Positions 25,101 through 37,158 of a stretch of DNA of 64,000 nt are shown piece by piece (position 1 is the first letter of the stretch; each line of letters starts with the position of its first letter). This stretch comes from Acanthococcus lagerstroemiae (taxonomy: Eukaryota > Arthropoda > Insecta > Hemiptera > Eriococcidae), in the NCBI GenBank assembly GCA_031841125.1, contig CM063110.1, positions 31,635,214 to 31,699,213 of the forward strand, read 5' to 3'. The position numbers were made by a program, and so were the translations under genes. The notes beneath the pieces are model-generated. The model was given only the letters and a program-made list of their open reading frames with translations. It did not search any database and was not told the origin of the DNA.

Positions 25101-28100
25101 CACAATCCATTCGACCAACCTCATAAATTTTCTCGACGAGAACCAAAAGTATTATTTATTCACTATTCACATTACGTACTTAAGCAATCTGAAGCCGATT
25201 ATTACATTTTTACTCAATAATTTTAAAACAACACGTACCTGGAAATTGACGAAGAATAAATCGCAGACAGCTCGGCACCAACTCGAATGAAAAGGGCAAA
25301 TGGCGCGCTCGCTGAACAGTGCGTATTACCTAATGACCGAACCATCTAGAAACCTGGCCACTACATATTACAAAGACGAATTTTCCTTCTAGAAACATAA
25401 CACTATGCATTACATCCTTCTAGAACATTCTCGAACGTTTTCAACCCATATGGACCCCATAGAGAAACGTCAGTCCATCATAAGAAAAGAGATTAAAAAT
25501 CTAAACATCATTATGTTCAAATGGACTCTGTCAGGACAAAAGGGCTTAAGTATTTTGGTTTTGCTTATGACTAGTGTCCTTTTTAACCTGTAGTATTTAA
25601 TCAGTGTTGCCGGACTTTATAGTAAAAAAAAACTGACCTACTTCATTATAGCTCCTTGGCTTATCCTTGATGCCATTTTCCGGATTTTATTATTTTTTAT
25701 TTATTATGAAATTATGATTGATAAAGACTGATAAAATGGAAGAGAACGAAGTTAGTCACCCACTGATTTCTTAAATAAATGCTGAAGTTGAGTTGAACAT
25801 TGAAATTTGATGCCTCAAAGAAGAAAAAGAAGATTAAATATATTTTAATGTATCCATAAACTATGTATTGTGTTTTGAATGAAAAATATGATATTCTTTT
25901 GAAGCACTTAAGTATTTGAATTACCTCTCTTTCCTGAATTACCAATATAAGTTACGAACAGAATAATTAAGAGAGCTTTTCTGGAAACCAACTACATATT
26001 TGAATTGCATCAAACTTTGAAACACCCGCGGTCTGTTGCTGGAGATTATGAAAAACGATGTTTTGTTGAGTCCTTGATTCATCACTATATACATATACAG
26101 TTCCAGATTCACGAGTAAATATACGATTCAGAAACTATTTAGATCATTCCAAATTCCACTGACAACGTATGATGTAGATCCAATAATGGGATCATTAATA
26201 CGCGTACTTTAGGTAATAAAAGGTATATTATAATACCAATAGTTTTGACGTTCTGGCAGTTTCAGATTCACGTCCAAGCATGTCCTAACGAAACATGAAA
26301 CTCGTACAGGATTTTGGTAATTGAATACCAATTTCCTAATATATTTTGATATTTCCAGTGTGTTATTAGGTCACAATTAAATCATGGTAAAGTACTTAAG
26401 TTATCTTTATGAAATACTCGAACTTCCGAAAGGAAACTAGGATGCAGGTGAACAATAATGGCTGAATTGTTACAGCAACCTATAAAATATACAGATGAAT
26501 CCTCTAAAATCCATTCGTCAAAAAATATACTTGTGGACCATCTGAGATACTTGAAACTCTCTTGCCTAATATATAGGAATCTGCTACAATATGTTGACAA
26601 ATGAATTATAATACGGTATCATATTACCGCACAATGTCAATGAATATCTCTTTCAATTTTGAAATGTCAAAATTTAGAAGGCAATATACATTAACTCAAC
26701 AGTGAAAAAATACCTTTAAGATGGTTTATAATTGTGCGAGAGTGCAATACATACGATATACACACGTAAATTTGTTCAAGAATCTAAAAATGTAATCCCA
26801 AAACTTTTGCACAAGAATCTTCTTCGATGGAGACAAATTTCTTAGACTTCATGGGTCTGGATCATATTCAGTTTCAACACTGTATAGGCACGTTTTCAAT
26901 TCTTCGTCACAATATTCCATCAGGACCAAGTATTTGCATTTATCTTCTACGATAGTTCATTTTTTGAATCATATTTTTCAACTTACCTTCTTAAGATATA
27001 GGCATACCTACCGTAAATAGTTACTAACAGCAGATAACACATTCGTCGTACGGATAAGCTACATGCTTGAATCTACCTCATCTAATTTGGGAGGAATACG
27101 TTTATCTTCAGAAATTCAGTGGTTCAGATGATTCGCATCAGTGCTAGCAGGGCAGCTATCGTAAATGGTTCAAATTCCAGATGGTATGGTACGAGTCTGG
27201 TTACCCCAGCGTTTATTAAACTATACAGGTTCAAAGAACGAGAACACCAGCACGAGTGTATTTACTGGAGTACGAAACGAGGTAGGTATCTATATGGTAC
27301 TTGAGCCAATCGTGATGGTACAGTACCCTGTTAGACCCGTGCAATACCAACAAATTTAGATTAGAAAATCGGCTCATTAACCCTGCTGAATGAGTAAACT
27401 TACATATTATATTCAATCAACAATAAACGCACACGTGATTTGAATTTTCAAAATGTAAGACATGCAATAATGAACTTTAAAATAGCGATCTTCTAATTGA
27501 CCGACTTAAGAGTGTAAATTTCATTTTCTCCATTCCACGTCGTAATGATTTAAAATAATCTCTTTATAAAATTAATATTAAGCTTATTTTGGGCTAGTGA
27601 ACTCACTGGAAATGCAAGATGACTCTCACCTTGGGATCTAAAGGCAGAAATTGGATCTAAAATGTTCGAACAGATTAAAAGCATGAGAGAGAATTTCATT
27701 TCGCTTACGCGACCTACACAGTATACACATACACCACACAACCAGAAGGTTTCGTGAATTCTCAAGTAGTCTGCTTCAGTTTCTAAATTATGCACAAATA
27801 TGACGTTTGTCCTCAGCCATTTTCCTTAATCAATGTATTAGGTTTACCTCTGTTTACCTTTTTTATGTTTGCAGTTTGTTACCTACGGACCTATGTAATT
27901 TTACGCTTTCTGAAGTGTTAAAAGACGAACGTATGCAACTCAAGAAGAAATGAATGCTCAAGCGGGAATAACGATAAATAAGAACATACTTTCTACGTGA
28001 AAGGAAAACAGGAATTTTGGAATTCAAAATACTATGACCTCTCCAAACTTACGTTTCGGTGTTTGTAGGAACTGGGCAAAATATTGTTATTCCAACTTTT

Positions 28101-29384
28101 AGGTACCTATAATTCAAATAGAGAAATACGATGAGAAGCGACAATCGATGTAAACTCGTCCAAAGTGAGAAAAATCTCAAAAGATTTAAATTTAATCGAG
28201 TGGATTTATGAAACTTTGACTCAGACTATAAATTTAAGACTGACAGTTAGGATTGGATTCAAATCATAAATCATTTAGCCTTACCTACTGTTCGTATTTT
28301 CATGAACCTATTGAGATCATACATTTTTTGAAATACAGAATGTCATTAAATACCTCACCAAAATTCGATTTTGAGATCGCATATTTTCATAAATAGCAAA
28401 AGGGACAAAATATTTTTTCACTATGATCACTTAAGATATGATTTGAATTAAAAAAGATCATTGGTCGTACATATGAGGATCTCAGTCTAGATTTAGTCGG
28501 CCAATAGATTTGAATTGTATCCAATTTCGAACTCACAGCATTGTATTCCTCTATTTTCTTTCTAGTCGCAAAAAAGACTGTTCATAAAGCTGACAACAGA
28601 TCTAACTTTTTCAGAAATTGATTTTCCTTCCGTTCTTTCGGTGCGTGCGAACTTCTTATTGAAGCAATGACAGCAAATTAATAGGTAATTTCGAATACAT
28701 CTTCTGGACAACGAAGCTCCGGTACTACAGTTTTACCATTACTAAACAATGGTACAAATTCTCACTTTCGGAGCATTTCCGATCACTAATTGTGTTCCAT
28801 ATTGTTGAAGGTCTTCAAAAAATGGATGATCTGAAAATAGGTAAGGGATAAAACATGCACGGGTGCTCCGACGAATATATACTACCTACTCGTAAATACA
28901 TATGTAGACAGGTATAACAATACGACTAAATGCAATACAACTGTTAAGAGGGTTTAACGTGCTCACATTTGTGCTGGAATTCGAGTTCCAACTTGTTTAT
29001 TAATTTCATGTTAACAAATAGAGAAAGTGGAACCAAAATACCTATTCTGAGAATTGCGACGCGATTTCCTACGAATGAATTCCCTGGTAGTCCGATGTGA
29101 TGACTCATGTTGCAGTTCCCCTAGCAGCAAAAAAGAAGCACATCTGGAACAAATACGAAAACATAAATTTTTATTAGTATATTTACGCATTAAAGGCTCG
29201 ACACCCGGCGTTTTCATCATTAATGAATAATATTATTCGTAACTAAGTATGCCATTTTAACCATCTCGCGGACATGTCAACGAACCAATGTTATTCTTCG
29301 AATTCTGATGCAAAGTAGAAAGTCAAAAACAGAGGTTTTCATTTGAAATACCTAAACAGAGATACTATCTGAGCTTCTGTGGTG
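22140..29384. other. Long anonymous stretch, no supported gene
   Basis: About 7.2 kb of AT-rich, largely unique-looking DNA. It holds C runs near 22526 and 22625 and many short ORFs without recognisable domains (for example 23569, 24339, 27550). It could be intronic or intergenic; I could not assemble any exon chain. Confidence 0.5.
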
Positions 29385-29500
29385 CACTCCAGCCAAAGTG
29401 GCCCTTATCGGCCCCGGAAACTATACCCTTCCGAGTATCGCATCAGTGGCCGGAGCGACGCCTTGGAGCTGGGCCCGAGCCTCCATTTCTCCGTGACTAT
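29385..29500 (-). mobile_element. Fragment of Jockey/R1-like non-LTR ORF2
   Basis: On the minus strand it reads KASLRPLMRYSEG, matching KVSLRPLMRYLKG in the 47.2-48.5 kb element. On the plus strand GTATCGCATCAGTGGCCGGA is shared base for base between the two. Only about 110 bp remain. Confidence 0.6.
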
Positions 29501-29589
29501 CTCAGCTTAAATCGAGAACAAGTGATTACGGTGCCTTTTACAGAGCAAAATAAAATTATGAAAAATACATTGTACTGCTAACTACAAGC

Positions 29590-29790
29590 GTAGACTTGAA
29601 GCTTAGCCCTTCAAATCCACAGAAAGTAAGCCCCCCCCCCTTCCAAAAAACAACAACAATAACAACAATGAAACATACGCGCGAAAAAAGTGCTGGCTCT
29701 ATTTTGATACTTGTCAGGCTCCCACAAGCCCCCCGCCCAAACTACAGGTCGGCTGTTTATACGCTTATGATCTTTTTATTCAATCATCCA
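29590..29790 (+). repeat. C-rich dispersed repeat family G, copy 1
   Basis: AAGCTTAGCCCTTCAAAT is followed by a CCCCCCCCCC run, then ATTTTGATACTTGTCA and a CCCC-rich tail. A direct, diverged copy lies at 30255-30430. Confidence 0.6.
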
Positions 29791-30254
29791 AGAAATCAAT
29801 AGACATCTGGTGATCTACTGAGCCTGAAATAAATTGAAAATACACGTAAGCTGTGATTTTAACTCAAGATCTTGTAGCATTATCGATTTAAAATTGAAGT
29901 TGGACATTTGCTAACCAATATTTCAGTAGTCAACTTGACATGTTGTTCTGCACACTGGTTGATCGCCATTTCTTTTCATTTCACTTGTTTAGAAATCTTG
30001 ATTGGACCCGGACGTTGAGAACCCATCGCTGAAACCGGCACAATGAAATAAATAAGTACTACTGTCTTATTTGATTATTTTCATAGCTACATAGACCCAC
30101 GCCCGGGATCTCATTAGATATCGTAGCAAGTACATCTCGAATATATTTTATAACACTTGATGACGCACATCATATACTTAGGTATGATGAATCCATAATT
30201 TTAATTGCAGAAAGTCGATTTACAAATCTATTATATCTATATAGGCACAAATAG

Positions 30255-30430
30255 GAAGTACTTGGAAAGGCTTAGCCCTCCAAATGCACAAAAAGTCCTC
30301 CCCCCCCCCCTCAAGGAATTTGACGAGAAAAAATTATCTGTATTATTTTGATACTCGTCAACCTCTCTCCTCTTCACCCCACGGCCCTAACTCTAGGGTA
30401 TCTATTTGAAGTTATGGTCATATCTCAAGA
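30255..30430 (+). repeat. C-rich dispersed repeat family G, copy 2
   Basis: Repeats the order GGCTTAGCCCTCCAAATGC, C run, ATTTTGATACTCGTCA, CCCC-rich tail of copy 1, about 670 bp downstream and in the same orientation. Confidence 0.6.
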
Positions 30431-31684
30431 ACTTCGAACTTTTTCGCCATTTTGACAGAAGTTTTAGATTCTACATTTCAGATATGGTACCCCAGTGGCA
30501 ATTATTATTCATCAGTTCTGTATGACGAAGAAGAAGTGCAGTTGGGCGATCAACATACTATATATACTATACTTATTTCACTTGGAAATTTCATTAACAA
30601 AATCATTCAATTTAACAGGAGCTTTCGCAAATCGTCATTGTATGCTGGGCCCGCTACATAATTTCTCAAAGCTCGAGGGCACACCTAAGTTTCACATGAA
30701 TGTTAGCCAGGTGTCACGCTGAGCAGTAACACTACAATTTTAACAGGCATAGCTATGTTCGTGAATCGTTTGTGTGTTTTAGCACAGAAAAGTAACGACG
30801 CAGCCTAACAACAATTTGAAAAGGCGAAGGCGCTTGTTCCTGAATCGTTGGTGTGGTTTTGGCACACATGTGATGAAACAATCCGAGAACCAATGGAATG
30901 CGTTCATTTGAACCACATGTTGGTTTCCTTGAATAAAAAGCATTTCCACAATGGTTTCACAGACCGTATCACGGAGAAACTATAGGTTCATAATTCATAG
31001 AATACCAACTTGAATTCTTAAACGACGGAGTCAAATCATTCAGAAGTTTATACGTTACACAAACCTTAGTAATATTCTGGCTGATGAATACTTTTCTTTT
31101 CGTTCGTTGAACAGAGGATTCTGACGAGCAAACGGTGTTATTTAAATACCTAGCTTTTCTGTTAAAATTTCACAAAGTTGATGCCATTCACAGTCGAATT
31201 TTATCATTTTCTGTTCTGCTCTTTCGCTGCTGCCTTAGATGCATTAATTCCGGATCTTTTTGGAAGTACAAATCTGAAACATAGGAAATTATGAATTTGA
31301 CAGTTGATTTGCAGCATTGAGGTTGAATATTAGCACAAGGTACCTCGTCCTCGTTATCAGTTCTTCACCGGATGAAACAGCTTTGAATGTTGATCATTCC
31401 ACACCTGGAGGACAGTATACTCATATTTCATGAATAGTTAGTAATAATCAGAGCAGCTTAGCTGGATTACAGAGTAATGAAACCACTAAAATAGAAACAA
31501 TGGAGACTAAAATGTATTAACATAAATATTACAGATGTTCTGAAACATGAAACCAAATTTTTACATCCTATATTTAATTCTGACCCCTCCTTTAGGACCT
31601 GTCCCAGATAACATAATTTTGATGACAATAATGAAATGATAATGATAGGATAATGATAACGAAAACAAAACAAAAATAAATAGG
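30431..31684. other. Anonymous DNA
   Basis: Short ORFs only. A weak internal repetition GTTCSTGAATCGTTKGTGTG (near 30761 and 30837) is visible. Confidence 0.5.
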
Positions 31685-31772
31685 AGAATTAGGATATAAA
31701 CCTGCACTAGAGTGCGCTGCAAAATCGCCTGTGCCGATGAAAATAAAATGAGCAATCATGGTTCTTTCAAAT

Positions 31773-32085
31773 GGACGCTGTTTAACAAAAGGGAACTAAC
31801 CCACATTTGTAAACAAAATGAGTTATTATAGTATTGTTGGAAAAAGCATAAAACGTAGAATTTTCCAAAATTGGGCCCCGATTCAAAAATGAGGAGTTAT
31901 CTGTCAAGAGGGTATTGAACGGACGCCCTTTCGACAGATAACTCCTCAAATGTGTACTCACGTTGAAAAAAGCTTATCAGTAAACGCAATGCCATAAATA
32001 GTTTCTACATGACTCTTGAACTTCAAATCACATGTTCTCAAAAAGCGAATTTTGTGGGTTAGTTCCCTTTTGTTAAACAGCGTCC
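31773..32085. mobile_element. MITE family A, copy 1 (313 bp, TSD AAAT)
   Basis: Perfect terminal inverted repeats of about 32 bp start GGACGCTGTTTAACAAAAGG. AAAT lies on both sides, and the paralogous site at about 42315 reads CTTTCAAATAGAAA without the insert. That pins a 4-bp target duplication. It carries no ORF of note and encloses a 57-bp hairpin at 31891-31947. Four-bp duplications exclude Tc1/mariner (TA) and hAT (8 bp); the superfamily is unresolved. Confidence 0.92.
31891..31947. mobile_element. 57-bp hairpin insertion nested in MITE A1
   Basis: GAGGAGTTATCTGTC and its exact complement enclose a 27-bp loop. The sister MITE copies read TTCAAAAATGTGTACT straight through this point. 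Here AAAT is present on both sides of the hairpin, so it has its own 4-bp AAAT duplication. Confidence 0.85.
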
Positions 32086-32250
32086 AAATAGAAAAACTTC
32101 TATCTTCAGCAGGGTAAAAAAATGAGTAGAAATTATTCTACCAGTAGAACTGATTATAATTCAAATTTTTGGTAATGATACAGTTAAATTTAGGACAAAT
32201 TTTCTTTGAAAGTGGATTTCTAATCGACTTAATGATAGTTGAAGTTTGCT

Positions 32251-32493
32251 TTTTGAGTATAAATCTCCTGGAATGATAGAAATCGGATCATTTACATTAT
32301 ACGAGCGTGGAACTGTAGAGCACGCTATACCCTGTGACGCGCGCGTTTCTGTCATGCGAATGCCCCGTTGTAAACAAACTGATTGCCATTAGCTTCCATT
32401 AGCACCGGGGCATCTGCATGACAGAAATGCGCGCTCTACAGGTCCAGCATAGGTAACATGGTTTCTATCCCTCCAGGAGATTTATACTCAAAG
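32251..32493. mobile_element. Palindromic element D with 8-bp TSD AGTTTGCT
   Basis: The ends TTTTGAGTATAAATCTCC and CTTTGAGTATAAATCTCC (reverse complement of the right end) begin arms of about 110 bp that meet near a CCCCG/CGGGG centre. AGTTTGCT flanks both sides (32243-32250, 32494-32501). The family C paralog has a single AGTTTGCT at this position (~42433-42440). The 8-bp duplication suits hAT-type integration. Confidence 0.85.
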
Positions 32494-32564
32494 AGTTTGC
32501 TATAGCGCTATATAGGTAACATAGTTTCTATCCCTCCAGGAGATTTATACAAAGAGTTTGCTAC
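32450..32564. repeat. 63-bp tandem duplication of element D's right end
   Basis: AGGTAACATRGTTTCTATCC through ATTTATACTCAAAGAGTTTGCTA occurs at 32450 and again at 32513, with a 2-bp deletion in the second copy. The element end and one target duplication were therefore copied after insertion. Confidence 0.85.
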
Positions 32565-32850
32565 ACACTTACAGGAAATCATACCTGATCACTCAAATAT
32601 ATACAGGGCTGCTAACACTTGAAACTTTAAGTTTACATCCCAATTCGGACTTGAAAGAATAGTGGCTGACATCTGGTGGAATTTTTTTGCACCTTCGTAT
32701 GTAGGTAAAATGGAGCGCTATTATACACACTACTACTAACACACACAGCCAGCAGAGACCCATTTTACTACATAGAACCAGAGACATTTATACTAATACA
32801 CTATAGATACCTAACTTCCTACAATACCATAGTAAAATAAGGGTATCCAA
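32565..32850. other. Anonymous DNA
   Basis: Short sequence between element D and the hAT-like element. No feature recognised. Confidence 0.5.
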
Positions 32851-33495
32851 CAGAGTTGTTACATTTAAAACATATTTGTTTTAAATAGTGTTTAAAACAT
32901 ATTTTAAACACCAGAAAAAAACAATAACATGTTTTAAACCAAATACCCGTGTTAAACGTATTTTTTGTTTAAGACGTTGTATTTTATGCTTCTGTTTTTT
33001 TTTTAAACACGCTTTTTGTTTGATTTTAGTTTTTTTTTAGAGAAGTTGAAAATTTGAAATAAATGTCTCATTGAATCACAAATCTTGTATTTAATCAATG
33101 CAACCAAACACAATACACATCACAGAAACTTATTTTTATCTTATCTTTTATAAAAGTAAAAACATGAAAGAGAAATTGAGTTTTCCAGAAAAACTTATCA
33201 TTAATTTAATGGTACATTATCAGTCCCAATTTGGTATACCACTGTTGTGCATAACAGGCGAAAAAAATAAAAAAGTGAAAAGCCAAGAAAAAATATATGA
33301 ATAATTGTATTCAATTTTTTTGTTTTTAAACAGTTTAAAACACGTTTTAAATGTGTTTTAAACAGCTTTAAACACCCTAATTTTGAACTGTCATATTTTG
33401 CGTTTTAAACGAAAAAAAAAAAACAAAAACAGTTTTAAACAAAAAAAACGTTTGTTTTGTTGGTTTAAAAAAAGACTGTTTTTTTTACAACCCTG
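32851..33495. mobile_element. hAT-like non-autonomous element B, copy 1
   Basis: Ends CAGAGTTGTTAC and, on the other side, CAGGGTTGTAAA (reverse complement). It is packed with GTTTTAAAC-type palindromes in both subterminal regions. It matches 42447-43042 throughout. An AT-rich core holds a 68-codon ORF at 33098 shared with copy 2; no transposase motif is seen in it. Flanking 8-mers do not match here, unlike at copy 2. Confidence 0.8.
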
Positions 33496-36400
33496 CCCCA
33501 AACTTTGTGTGAATGTTGCATAAGCGTTCGCCAGTCACCGATATAGTCATGTTTCCCATTTAAAATGCATGGTGAATTTCGCGTAGAGGTGCCGGCGTTC
33601 AAATTAAAAAAACAATTGAAGTGTAGCATATTGTTTTTTTTTTATATTTTCCTGCTCCCAAGATATGAATGCATGGTCTGTCCAATTTTCAGATCGTTTT
33701 ACCCGGGCAAAATATAATAAGCGCGACTTAAAAATGACTAATTTCCCATTTAAAATGCATTGGAGCCGATTATCTATACCGGTGACGCTAGCCGATGGAG
33801 TACTAAAACGCGGTGTGGGTGAGAAGGGTTTATACTACTAGCAGGCTGAAATTAGGTATCTAGTGTAGTAGTATAAACGTGTTTGCATAGAACAGTGGCG
33901 ACGCTAGCGCGCCACCAATCCTTCAAGTCCGAATAGCGCTTTTCCAGTACTTCAAATTACATACTTATTCGCCTGTCCTGTTATCAAGTTGGTAGTGCAT
34001 GATAACAGAATTTGATGTGCGAAATGGGCTTGAATGCAATGGATACTTGAAGACGGCAGAGGTCAGAATTTTAAAAGAAAGTTTGAATTCTTTTGGCAAT
34101 GCAAATGTTGCCGAATTGCGTTGCAGAAAGTGTAAGCCGAAAATTGAACTGTTATTTAATGAAAAAATGAAATAGATAATCATACAATAAGACCATGAGG
34201 AATGATCGAAAAACGAAAATTTCAAATTATACAGAAGTAGAAAAGATAGACGAGGTGTTATCAAGGTGATTAAAGGGAGGTGGACTCACTCAGGTAGGCA
34301 ACCCGCAAAAATTCTTACCCTCTCACCCATACCGAAATTCATTTCATAAGAAAGTAATGGGTACAATTGAATTTTTGTTGTATTTTTTTTTTTTTTAAAT
34401 GGTAGCTAATTGAATGCTGTATGTGGTAAAAACAATAGAAAAATATGTTGAGGGCATCAGTTATGAGCAAAGATCGATAAAAGCGTATTCCCATATCATA
34501 TAAGTCAAAGGCTGTCCTACTCCAGCGACATCACCAACCTTGTTGCGCCTACCAGAGTGAGCCCACACTTTCCTAAATTCACCTTGATCTATTATAACAT
34601 TATAAGGTAGTACATGAAAGACAAAACTCCAAACTCACTGGTAGGATCATAATATTACAAAATTACAATTATGTCCTTATCACACATACCAACTAGATAA
34701 CAGGGCAGGTGAATAAATATGCAATATGGAGTACTGGAAAATCTCTATAATGGATAGTCATATGATAAAACTTTTGCTTACGGCTTTGGCTTCTGGCCTT
34801 GGAAAATAAAACATTAGCTTTTGCCTTTCAATTTTTTTCGTATTCAGCTTTCCCTTTTGGCTTTTGCTTTTCAACGCAAAAATCATAAGCTTTCAGCTTT
34901 CCGCTTTTGACTTTTAGCTTTTTCCCTAAATTTTGAAAAAAATTATATTTTTTAGAAATAGTTTTTCACAACACTGCTTAACAGGTAACACTTTAACAGC
35001 ACTGCCCATTGAGATAATGAAAATAAAAATGAAAATTTGAAATTATAATTTATAAATAAGTAGATAAATACTGGAAAAAATAAAACTTTTGCTTTTGCTT
35101 TCAATTATTTGTGCATTCTAGCTTTTGCTTTTTAGGTTAAAAAACTCTTCGCTTTTGGCTTTCCGCTTTCAGCTTTTAGCTTGCTTTCCATCTCTGGTAA
35201 AAGGTCTGGGTCCAGTGAAACATAATTTTTTTACGGCGCTGGTAACGTGTTCTTGGTTCTTGAACTCGTCCAGAGTCTTCTCCAACTTCGCAATGTCCAT
35301 TATCAATGTGTATTGCGGGTTGCAAATTATATTTCTTTGATGGACCAGATTTTAGTAGAATTAAAAACATTTGTCAATGCACCCTTAAGATCCTTTCTAA
35401 TTATCAAATCAGGGCTGTGATAAGCAGGGGTGGAAAGTGGATGGCGATGCGCTTAAATCTTAAACTTTGACTAACTTCAGCTTAACAACGCTTTTCCGAC
35501 TAAAATTTATGAAAATGAATTAGGTAACAAATTAATTCGTAGCATTTTTTCAGCATAATTCTCCCTCATCTACTTCTTCGAAGCTAATTAGGTAGGTACC
35601 TTATTAGATCCAGCTAAGTACACTTCCCCTACCAAGGGATGTATCGAAAGACGATGGGAAAAACCTGCCCAAAAGTTTGACAATTAGTTTTAGTTGGAAA
35701 ATCAGTGGTCCTCAGTTGGAAAATTTGAGACTTTCGAGATGTCTTTGCCTGCTTTTCAACTCAAATCAGGATTGGAAAAAAAAAAAAACTTGAATTTTTT
35801 CGTGAGCAAAACGAGCAAAATTGGAAGCCTTTCAGTTGGAAAATTTTGCCTCTCTCGTCCCTCTCTTTTTAGTCGGTCCCTACCCTTTCCTCAGGTAAGA
35901 GAAGAATACTCTTTAAATTTTTATGCTTTTAAATAAACTGGTAACTGGTATTCCCTAAGCCAAATGGCCTACAAGGCTTTAAGACTGAAATATTTTTCAA
36001 TTTTGAAACAAAAATTATATCAAGTGAAAAAAAAGTAGGTATTCATAGTTTCTGTGCTTAGAAAATTACCTACGAAATTGATATATTACTATATACATGG
36101 GTATGTATATTGTTCGTGAATCTCAAATTTCTGGGAAAATGCTCCTAATGTAGTAAGTTTTGCTAAAACCTACTAGGTAATTCACGTGATCGTGATCAAG
36201 ATTGCAGGAGCATAGCTATATGCCGATGCTGTTACCAGCATACAATCTTTAATCCTTTTCCTCGTGTTAACCATTATTTTTCACGAAAAATTCCCGAATA
36301 GGTAGATGAAAAGATTATTTTAAGCGACGGTAAACAAACACAAACAGATGGGGCTCGAATATCATAAATAAAAATATAATGGAGACTCGATTGAAGCGCA

Positions 36401-37158
36401 CAGTAGCATGAATGAAATAACGTCAGAGCGCTGGAACTCGCTGGGTAGCGATCAAATATCAAATAAATTAATAAAAAATGCCGACTTAAAATTAGGTTTC
36501 TACATGTGGGATGCTGCAAGGTTCATAATTTACTGAGCAGCCAATAGAAAGGTATCTACCTAGCTACCTAGTCAGCCGTACGTACATGAGTAACCGAATG
36601 GTGTAAAAATACGTAGTATAAAATTATTTTGGATCAAATTTCCTCTATTTGGATCAAAGTAAACGTAAAATAGGCGAATTGGCGAATTGGAATAGTTTTT
36701 GATGATTTTCTAATAAGTATAGGTATGTGTACTAAGAGTTAGGGCATTTCTTGTTCGAATTAGCTTGAATAGATATCTAATCTTTACTTGTCTTCTTATT
36801 CGAATAACCAAAACAGATTTTAAATGTCTGGATTTCATTCAATGCTAATTACAAACATTACAGGAAGAGACAGGCAGTTGACCGGTACCTAGATATAATC
36901 TTGAATTAGTTATTTAAATTTAAGACTAAAACACCTTGAAAGAGAAGAAAATATGCTTAGTTGCAATTCCAAAATAAGTACTCGTATTATTATAGTGCAT
37001 GAAACATCATAATGTGCGTGATAAAATATTGGACATTTTCTCATGTCTGGATAATATTAGGACTCCATCATACTTCTTTTTGAAGAAAAAATATTAAACA
37101 AGATTAACAGTAAACTGAAAATAATAGAGATTTTTGTTTCGTTAAAAGTTTGAAGTTA
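33496..37158. other. Anonymous DNA with low-complexity AGCTTTTGG tracts
   Basis: Apart from the tracts at 34765-35195, there is a hairpin near 33829-33877 (TTTATACTACTAG with its complement), a repeated CCATTTAAAATGCAT word near 33557 and 33747, and unique-looking AT-rich DNA. ORFs at 33965 (minus) and 35694 have no recognised domain. Confidence 0.5.
34765..35195. repeat. Low-complexity CTTTTGGCTTT-rich tracts
   Basis: Two blocks (34765-34930, 35085-35195) of reiterated CTTTTGGCTTT / AGCTTTTGC words. They are clearly related in composition to the 147-bp array at 39.9-40.8 kb but too diverged to set in register. Confidence 0.65.

Larger units (their letters stand above)
31685..32250 (+). repeat. 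Repeat family C, copy 1, split by MITE A1
   Basis: The pieces 31685-31772 and 32086-32250 align in order with 42220-42438: shared words include CTGCACTAGRGTGCGCTG, CTTTCAAAT, GAAATTATTCTA and GAATTTCTAATCGA or near variants. The second copy lacks the intervening 313 bp, so it preserves the pre-insertion sequence. Confidence 0.75.
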
